Below, one piece after another: positions 58,711 through 64,000 of a stretch of 64,000 bases of DNA (the stretch's first letter is position 1; each line of letters begins with the position of its first letter). The position numbers and the translations under genes are program-made. A model generated the notes under the pieces. It worked only from the letters and a program-made list of their open reading frames with translations. It did not search any database and was not told the DNA's origin. Source of the stretch: UBA1952 sp965246785 (GTDB taxonomy: Bacteria; Bacteroidota; Bacteroidia; Chitinophagales; Chitinophagaceae); the NCBI GenBank assembly GCA_965246785.1, contig CBDFFM010000006.1, positions 261,278 to 325,277 on the forward strand. Reading direction: 5' to 3'.

Positions 58711-59933
58711 GGGCGCGATAGAATGAGGGACACGTTATTACCACCAAAGCCAAAGGAGTTGCTCATCACATGCTCAATCTCCGCAGATTCCGCACTCATT
58801 ACAGGCTGTATGTTGAGCTCTCCCATGGGCGTGCGCCAATTCAGATTAGGCGGTGTGAAGCGCTCCCGGATGGCGAGTATAGCAATTATTGCCTCCACCG
58901 CACCTGCTCCGGCCAGCGTATGGCCGGTAAATGGTTTTGTAGAGGAGAATGGCGGCGGCTTATCAGCCCAAAGGCTTTGAATGGCTTTGCCTTCGGCAAT
59001 ATCGTTGTTCAGTGTGGCTGTGCCATGGGCATTGATATAGCCAATGCGGGCCGGTTCCAGACCTGCCATGCCGAGCGCGCCCTGCATGGTACGCAGCGCG
59101 CCGCTGCCGTCCGGCGATGGGGCGGTGGGGTGGTAGGCATCGTTGGCATTGCACCAGCCGCTCAGGACGGCCTCAATGGCCGCGCCACGTGCCTTTGCGC
59201 TGCCTTCGCGCTCCAGCACCAGGTAGGCCGCCCCTTCGCCAAGGTTCAGGCCTGCCCGCTCTCCATCAAAGGGGCGGCATGTTTGTCTGTCCACGTTCTT
59301 CAGAGAATTGAAGCCATTCAATGTAAATCGGCTGAGGGCATCGCCGCCGCCGGCGATGGCTACATCTGCCAAGCCGAGCCGTAACATCCGTGCAGCCACC
59401 AGCGCCGCATTGGCGGACGAGGAGCAAGCGGTGCTGATGGTGGCCATGTGCGGCTTCAGGCCGAAGTGTCTGGCTACCTGCTCTGTGCTCTCCGCGCAGT
59501 CCAGCGAGTTTATCCAGCGGCTTTCTTCGGCATGGGGGTCGGCTTTCAGGAAGGCGGGATAAAGATTTTCCACCTCGCTCATACCACCAACGGTGTTAGC
59601 ATTTACGAAGGCCAGCCTGCCGCCTGCCTGCTGCAGATAGGTGGCGTTGGTGTGCGTCATCAGGTCTTGCACCGCGCACATGGAGAGCAGGGCAGTGCGG
59701 GTATAGCCTGGCACTGCGGGGTCAAGCGCGAGGCGGCGCATGAGGGAGGCATTATCATGAGCTACTTCGCCCACTACAAACTCCGCGGCGTGCCTTGTCT
59801 GTAAAATTTGCGGGTGCCGCAGCACGCTACGGCCTTGCCGGAGCGCAGCGGCATGGGTAGCCTGCCCCGTGCCGAGCGCGGTGATGATGCCGGTGGCGGT
59901 AACGACAATGCGGTCGTTGGAATAGAGCGGCAT
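58707..59933 (-). CDS. Beta-ketoacyl-ACP synthase (FabF-like)
   Basis: 408 residues. Condenses acyl groups with malonyl-ACP. The triad is complete: Cys170 in ISTACSSSANAAL, His303 in YINAHGTATLNNDIAEG and His338 in STKPFTGHTLAGAGAVEA. The N-terminus RIVVTATGIITALGTGQAT and the C-terminal NSFGFGGNNVSLIL are typical of KAS I/II. It lies in an operon with an acyl carrier protein (40 bases upstream) and a ketosynthase-like partner downstream, suggesting a pigment or specialised lipid pathway rather than primary fatty-acid synthesis. Confidence 0.9.
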   Translation of the reverse strand: MPLYSNDRIVVTATGIITALGTGQATHAAALRQGRSVLRHPQILQTRHAAEFVVGEVAHDNASLMRRLALDPAVPGYTRTALLSMCAVQDLMTHTNATYLQQAGGRLAFVNANTVGGMSEVENLYPAFLKADPHAEESRWINSLDCAESTEQVARHFGLKPHMATISTACSSSANAALVAARMLRLGLADVAIAGGGDALSRFTLNGFNSLKNVDRQTCRPFDGERAGLNLGEGAAYLVLEREGSAKARGAAIEAVLSGWCNANDAYHPTAPSPDGSGALRTMQGALGMAGLEPARIGYINAHGTATLNNDIAEGKAIQSLWADKPPPFSSTKPFTGHTLAGAGAVEAIIAILAIRERFTPPNLNWRTPMGELNIQPVMSAESAEIEHVMSNSFGFGGNNVSLILSRP

Positions 59934-59972
59934 AGCGCCGTGGCGGTGCTGCGGGGTAAACGAAAAAATAGT

Positions 59973-60251
59973 TTAGGCGGCTCCCTGTGCGACGGTACCG
60001 CCGCGATGCTCGCCGATATAGTCGGCCATCGTCTGTACGGAGGTGAGCACTTTGCGGCCTTCGCGGGCGTCTTCTATCTTGATGCCGTAGCTGCGCTCCA
60101 GCAGTACCATTAGCTCCAGGGAGTCGATGGAGTCCAGGCCGAGGCCCTCGCCGAAGAGGGGGGCATTGTCGTCAATATCTTCCGGCTTCATGCCCTGGAG
60201 GTTGAGGGAGTCGATGATTTGCTGCTTGAGGGCCGTCTTCAGGTCTTCCAT
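59973..60251 (-). CDS. Acyl carrier protein
   Basis: 92 residues from ATG 60251. The phosphopantetheine attachment Ser41 is in EGLGLDSIDSLELMVLLER, the standard ACP DSID variant. MEDLKTALKQQIIDSLNLQG is an ordinary ACP N-terminus. It differs from primary AcpP and has an extra C-terminal HRGGTVAQGAA. It heads the small operon with the ketosynthase and its partner; a perfect -7 box is eight bases upstream. The frame extends to 60356 but that leader is unlikely to be translated. Confidence 0.9.
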   Translation of the reverse strand: MEDLKTALKQQIIDSLNLQGMKPEDIDDNAPLFGEGLGLDSIDSLELMVLLERSYGIKIEDAREGRKVLTSVQTMADYIGEHRGGTVAQGAA

Positions 60252-60258
60252 GATGGGG

Positions 60259-60266
60259 CAAATGTA
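60259..60266 (-). promoter_or_regulatory. Putative -7 promoter box for the ACP/ketosynthase operon
   Basis: The minus strand reads TACATTTG (exact TAnnTTTG), seven bases before ATG 60251, again implying a very short leader. Confidence 0.55.
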
Positions 60267-60413
60267 GCTAATGGGGAGTGTTTGAACTGTTGAAAGGGTA
60301 AGCGTGTTAAGCGGGTATTTTTGAAAGGTGGATAGTATCTCAGTTTGATTGTTCACAATGGCTTGCCTCTCGGAAAGTGTTTAATCTGCAATTGCAAGAT
60401 TCTTAAAGAAAAC

Positions 60414-60441
60414 TTGTCCTGAACTTGATTCAGGATGACAA
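60414..60441. repeat. Short hairpin related to the GIY-YIG unit ends
   Basis: TTGTCCTGAA...TTCAGGATGACAA is a hairpin with a five-base loop. The TCATCCTGAA core (complement) is also found at the ends of the GIY-YIG arms (25958, 26412). It is probably a solitary remnant of the same repeat class. Confidence 0.5.
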
Positions 60442-60563
60442 TAAGTTTAGGCGAGTAGTTTCTCAAATGAGACGCTGCCGTTGCAAGGGACTTCGCGCAA
60501 CACGATGGACTTGCTTGCTTCAGGCCATTTGCGTGAATGGGCACCTTCATAGCCGCCAACATA

Positions 60564-60596
60564 AAAGCGGGAAGAATGACCCATTCTTCCCGCTTT
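60564..60596. terminator. Strong hairpin after the Ig-repeat gene
   Basis: AAAGCGGGAAGAATG (60564-60578) pairs with CATTCTTCCCGCTTT (60582-60596) around a three-base loop. It is 17 bases past the stop of the T9SS Ig-repeat gene on the minus strand. Confidence 0.9.
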
Positions 60597-60613
60597 CTGA
60601 TTTCTAACAACAC

Positions 60614-61660
60614 CTAACGCCCCAGCACAAAAGGCAGCGCCGCCCGCATTCCGTCTTCTGACGAAAGCCGCAGGAGGTAAGTGCCGTTGGCAAGGGCCTC
60701 ATCCAGCCATACCTCGTGGCTCCACTCCCGCCGGTCGGGCTGCAGGGTCATGCGATAGACAGACTGGCCGAGGGCGTTCAGCACTTCCAGCGTAGCACGC
60801 TTGCCTACATGTCCTGTGCCCCACGATGTCGATACGGTGAAGCGGCCTGTGGTAGGATTCGGGAAGAGGGTAACGGTGCCTTGCCACGCGCTGAGCGTCG
60901 GCACAGCGGTGGTGCCTACCTGTATGGCCAGCGCGCTGCTCGTTACCACGCCGGGGTTTGCGCAAAGCGCGTAGCTCTGCATCCGCACGGAGATGCGGTC
61001 GCCGTTCTGGAGGGTATTGCTGGTGTAAGTAGCGCCCGTCTCGCCGGGAATATCGGCGCCATTCTTTATCCATTGGAAGGCCGGGGTAGCGCCGCCGCCG
61101 CTTTGCGCGGCCGTGAACTGTACGCTCGTGCCGGGCGCAATGGGGCCGGAAGGATTGGCGCTTACGCTAACCGACGGCACAACCACGTTGGTTACGGTTA
61201 GGCCCACCTTGTTGGAGAAGATGAAGGGCACCGCCGGGCAAGCCACGGAGCTTGCCATGCGCACCTGGATTGTATCGCCATTGGCGAGCGCGGATGTGGC
61301 GTACGTAGGCGAAGTAGCGCCGCCGACCGGCAGGCCATTCTTATACCATTGATATACCGGGCTTGTCCCCGCGCCCGCATTGTTGGTAATAAACGTGAGG
61401 GTAGTGCCCGCACACATCACGGCCGGCGGAACCGTGTTGATGTTGATGCCCGGCATGACGAGCGGATTGACCGTCATTCTGATAGAATCCATTGCCACGC
61501 TCTGCGTTACGCAGGGCAGGGAGGAGGTCATGGATACGCTGATTACATCGCCGGTGGCCAGCGCATTGTCGGTATAGGTATTGCCTGCGGCAAAGACCTG
61601 CACGCCGTTTTTCTTAAACACATACACAGGCGTACTGACAAATAAGTAAAGGTGCGTTGG
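60614..61660 (-). CDS. Ig-repeat surface protein with T9SS sorting domain, 5' end lost
   Basis: The readable part is about 335 residues. Three modules of about 85-90 residues repeat the pattern Y/F-x-W/F-x-KNG then GDxIxV, e.g. YQWYKNGLPVGGATSPTYAT and FQWIKNGADIPGETGATYTS, giving Ig/PKD-like domains. A type IX sorting domain closes the protein (VTLFPNPTTGRFTVSTSWGT, and EALANGTYLLRLSS). There is no start or signal peptide: the frame enters mid-module (STPVYVFKKNGVQVFAAGN) and homology to the module stops near 61637. The N-terminal portion of a larger adhesin-like protein is missing. A GTG at 61627 is not a true start. Confidence 0.8.
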   Translation of the reverse strand, partial: PTHLYLFVSTPVYVFKKNGVQVFAAGNTYTDNALATGDVISVSMTSSLPCVTQSVAMDSIRMTVNPLVMPGININTVPPAVMCAGTTLTFITNNAGAGTSPVYQWYKNGLPVGGATSPTYATSALANGDTIQVRMASSVACPAVPFIFSNKVGLTVTNVVVPSVSVSANPSGPIAPGTSVQFTAAQSGGGATPAFQWIKNGADIPGETGATYTSNTLQNGDRISVRMQSYALCANPGVVTSSALAIQVGTTAVPTLSAWQGTVTLFPNPTTGRFTVSTSWGTGHVGKRATLEVLNALGQSVYRMTLQPDRREWSHEVWLDEALANGTYLLRLSSEDGMRAALPFVLGR

Positions 61661-61846
61661 TCACAACATGGGCAGGAACCCTGCGTTTGGTTGGGCCAGC
61701 AAGCCATACGGTTTCCAGGTTAGCGGTAATAAGGCTAATGATCAGGCCACATGTTAAGCCGGAGGGGCTGTTTTGTTGAAAACCTTTCCCGGCGTTATTG
61801 ACTTTTATAGGGTGAACAACCCCTTCACCCACCTCACCTCGTTATC

Positions 61847-62866
61847 ATGACGTTTCGTCAATTTACGTTGGCTCTGATCGGCTGCATCTGGGCCACCTCG
61901 CTGGTGGCGCAGCCGGGCCGGGCGCGGTTTGTCTACGGCGTCAACGGGCATCCGCTCACGCAGGAAGCCTACAGCAATAACCTTGACCTCCAGATTCAGC
62001 TGCTGAAAAGACTGAACGCCCGCTTCTACCGCGTCGACGTGCCCGTTGACCCGTCGGGGAAGGTGATTCGTGACAGCGCGTTTGTGGCGATGCTTCGAAA
62101 AATGCAGGCTAATGGTATTCGGGTCCTGCCAGTGCTGGTGTTCAGTGCCGCCGCCTACGCCGACCGCCCGGCCTCCAATGCTTACGCCGACGGGCTGGCC
62201 TATGGTCGCGCCTTTGCCCGAAGGTATAAGCGGTTTTTCAGCGTCTATGAGGTGGGCAACGAAGAAGATAACCAGACCATTCTGGGGGCGCAGGTACACG
62301 GCAACCTTCCTGAGCACTTCGATACGCCCCATGCCAGGGTGATCGTGCCCTATGTTAAGGGTGTCTGCAAAGCCATTCGGCAGGAAGACCGGTCGGCCAA
62401 ACTCATCATTGACATGACCTGGGTGCATTACGGATTCCTGCAACGCCTCGCCAAAGCGGGCGTTTCGTTCGACTACACGGGTTGCCACTGGTATGCCGAT
62501 ATGGGCGATCTACAACACGCCAATGCCGGGTTTGGCAACGTGGCCGATACGCTGTTCAAGCTGTTTAGAAAGCCAGTCTGGGTAACGGAAATCAACGTTC
62601 GGGGGGGCGTGCCCAGCACCGCCGACGCCACCAAAGAAGGCTGGCTGGCCCGGAATCTGACCTTTCTGCGCAATAACCCCCACGTAGGTGCCGTGTTCGT
62701 CTACGAACTGCTGGACCAGCCCGCCTTTGCCGAAAACCGCCCCGGAGGCGTCAGCAGTCCCGGCGAAGCTGCCTACGGCCTCGGAGCCTGGCGAACGAAA
62801 TACAAAGGCATTCGGGAAAAACCGCTTTTCAACCAGTACCAGGCGTTTATTCGTCGCCATCCGTAA
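61847..62866 (+). CDS. Exported GH-A clan glycosidase-like protein
   Basis: 339 residues with signal peptide MTFRQFTLALIGCIWATSLV then AQPGRARF. A TIM-barrel glycosidase fold is suggested by FSVYEVGNEEDNQTILGAQ (acid/base Glu in the NE pair, strand 4) and KPVWVTEINVRGGVPSTADA (nucleophile Glu, strand 7), the clan GH-A pattern (GH5/GH39-like). VFVYELLDQPAFAENRPGGV is also typical. The substrate is unknown. Codon choice (CGG, CCC, GGG) and GC content differ from the rest of the window, in line with an inserted or chimeric origin. Confidence 0.75.
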   Translation: MTFRQFTLALIGCIWATSLVAQPGRARFVYGVNGHPLTQEAYSNNLDLQIQLLKRLNARFYRVDVPVDPSGKVIRDSAFVAMLRKMQANGIRVLPVLVFSAAAYADRPASNAYADGLAYGRAFARRYKRFFSVYEVGNEEDNQTILGAQVHGNLPEHFDTPHARVIVPYVKGVCKAIRQEDRSAKLIIDMTWVHYGFLQRLAKAGVSFDYTGCHWYADMGDLQHANAGFGNVADTLFKLFRKPVWVTEINVRGGVPSTADATKEGWLARNLTFLRNNPHVGAVFVYELLDQPAFAENRPGGVSSPGEAAYGLGAWRTKYKGIREKPLFNQYQAFIRRHP

Positions 62867-62893
62867 ATAGTCGTTCTAAATCAAGTGGTCCCA

Positions 62894-64000
62894 ATGAACC
62901 AGCAACCCCCCCATTCACCTTTCCCGGCCACGATGGCCGACGTGCCTGCCGACTACCGCATTGACCCCATTCACCAGCGCGAATACCTGCTCAACGGCGA
63001 GATGGTGGCCTGGGCTGGCCCCGTGTCGGAGGTCTATTCGCCCGTTTGCATACCCGACCAGACAGGTACCCTGCAACGGGTGCTGGTCGGCTCGTTTCCC
63101 GTGGCTGGACCTGCCGAAGCGATGGCCGCGCTGGATGCCGCCTCGGCTGCCTATAACAATGGCCGGGGCGAATGGCCCATGATGAGCGTGGCCGACCGCA
63201 TCAAGCACATGGAGGTGTTTGTGGGCAAGATGATCCAGCAAAAAGCATTTGTTGTCAAGCTGTTGATGTGGGAAATTGGCAAGAACCTCGCCGACTCGAC
63301 CAAGGAGTTCGACCGCACTGTGACGTATATCTACGACACGCTGGACGCCTATAAAGACATTGACCGGGCGGGGTCACGGTTCAAGATTACCGAGGGTATC
63401 ATTGGCCAGATTCGGCGGGCACCGCTGGGCGTGGTGCTGAGCATGGGGCCGTTCAACTACCCCCTTAACGAGACCTACACCACCCTGATTCCAGCGATTT
63501 TGATGGGCAACACGATCCTGTTTAAAACGCCCAAACACGGTTCGCTGCTACACTATCCGCTGCTCGAAGCCTTCCGTACAAGCTTCCCGAAGGGTGTGGT
63601 CAACTCGATCTATGGCCGCGGTGCCGACGTGGTGCCGCCCCTGATGCAGTCGGGTAAGGTGAACGTGCTGGCCCTGATTGGGTCGAGCAAAGTGGCCGAC
63701 AGTTTGAAGAAAATGCACCCCAAAAGCAACCGCCTGCGGGCCGTGCTGAGCCTCGACGCCAAAAACGCCGCCATCATTTTGCCCGACGCCGACCTGGATA
63801 TGACTGTAAACGAAAGCATCTTGGGGGCGCTGTCGTTCAACGGCCAACGCTGCACGGCGCTCAAGATTTTCTGGGTACACCGCTCCATTGCCAACCAGTT
63901 TACCGAGAAACTGGCCGCTGCCGTCAACAAACTTAAGCCGGGGATGCCCTGGGAGGCGGGTGTGCAGATTACGCCTCTGCCCGAACCCACCAAACCGGCC
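62894..64000 (+). CDS. gapN: NADP-dependent non-phosphorylating GAPDH (GapN-like), 3' end open
   Basis: An aldehyde-dehydrogenase-family protein running off the right edge; 369 residues are visible. YLLNGEMVAWAGPVSEVYSP is the N-terminal NAD(P) fold start. IIGQIRRAPLGVVLSMGPFN and YPLNETYTTLIPAILMGNTI are cofactor and substrate motifs. LSFNGQRCTALKIFWVHRSI holds the catalytic Cys, in the GAPN style. It oxidises glyceraldehyde-3-phosphate directly to 3-phosphoglycerate with NADPH formation. The start ATG 62894 is 27 bases after the glycosidase stop. It shares the atypical composition of the glycosidase gene. Confidence 0.8.
   Translation, partial: MNQQPPHSPFPATMADVPADYRIDPIHQREYLLNGEMVAWAGPVSEVYSPVCIPDQTGTLQRVLVGSFPVAGPAEAMAALDAASAAYNNGRGEWPMMSVADRIKHMEVFVGKMIQQKAFVVKLLMWEIGKNLADSTKEFDRTVTYIYDTLDAYKDIDRAGSRFKITEGIIGQIRRAPLGVVLSMGPFNYPLNETYTTLIPAILMGNTILFKTPKHGSLLHYPLLEAFRTSFPKGVVNSIYGRGADVVPPLMQSGKVNVLALIGSSKVADSLKKMHPKSNRLRAVLSLDAKNAAIILPDADLDMTVNESILGALSFNGQRCTALKIFWVHRSIANQFTEKLAAAVNKLKPGMPWEAGVQITPLPEPTKPA

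Noticed and set aside
60353..60613. 86-codon minus-strand frame upstream of the ACP gene
   Set aside because: It spans a terminator hairpin and a REP-like hairpin, and its translation is not protein-like.
1..64000. CRISPR arrays, tRNA or rRNA genes, transposases, integrases
   Set aside because: Read on both strands; no regularly spaced repeats, cloverleaf-like stretches with CCA ends or DDE/tyrosine recombinase proteins were found.

Overview
The window comes from a Bacteroidota chromosome, most likely a Chitinophagaceae-like member. The evidence is type IX secretion (T9SS) C-terminal sorting domains on several exported proteins, a TonB-dependent receptor paired with a DUF5689 lipoprotein, an Rpb6-like omega subunit next to bamD, an OstA-like protein beside an MCE protein, promoter -7 boxes of the Bacteroidota form TAnnTTTG just upstream of many starts, and little sign of Shine-Dalgarno sites. 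The exact genus is not determined. No tRNA, rRNA, CRISPR array, transposase or prophage was seen.

Layout. 0-6 kb: end of rimM, then trmD, rplS, a glycine-zipper protein, an MCE/MlaD-like protein, an OstA-like protein and aspartate kinase. 6-16 kb: hscA, a 2-oxoglutarate oxygenase, smc and a run of small or uncharacterised genes (cupin, membrane-anchored J-domain protein). 16-18.5 kb: two T9SS-sorted exported proteins. 18.6-24.9 kb: pnp and rpsO (each with a one-base frame break), a DUF721 protein, a HAD phosphatase, omega subunit, bamD and a YdeI-like protein. 25.0-26.5 kb: a nest of direct and inverted repeats around a membrane-protein/XRE pair and a GIY-YIG nuclease. 26.5-33 kb: a secreted endonuclease/phosphatase-family enzyme divergent from a TonB receptor, a DUF5689 lipoprotein and a frame-broken T9SS protein, which may form a nucleic-acid or phosphate scavenging locus. 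33-40 kb: DinB, pfkA, carbonic anhydrase with a SulP transporter (bicarbonate uptake), TPR protein and a SurA-like isomerase. 40-48 kb: a large SWIM/SNF2 helicase and a phosphate block (PiT transporter carrying an inserted PDZ-like domain, DUF47/PhoU-like partner, OprP-type porin). 48-55 kb: LysE exporter, exported proteins, ECF sigma/anti-sigma pair, def, ruvX, dnaG. 55-57.5 kb: a NarL/LuxR-type two-component pair with an AT-rich membrane protein and a lipoprotein. 57.6-60.3 kb: a mini operon of acyl carrier protein, ketosynthase and ketosynthase-like partner. 60.6-61.66 kb: the C-terminal part of an Ig-repeat T9SS protein.

At about 61.63 kb the Ig-repeat protein is cut off and the style of the sequence changes. 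The last 2.4 kb (a GH-A-like glycosidase and a partial GapN-type aldehyde dehydrogenase) look like DNA of a different, more GC-rich Bacteroidota, so a chimeric contig join or recent transfer should be suspected. Three one-base frame breaks in otherwise intact genes (pnp, rpsO, a T9SS protein) also suggest residual sequence errors.

The most unusual items are the nested-repeat GIY-YIG element, the PiT-PDZ fusion, the RG-rich tail on PNPase, the ketosynthase pair with a degraded catalytic triad, and an intergenic repeat family based on GTTGGAATGTTGGAG.
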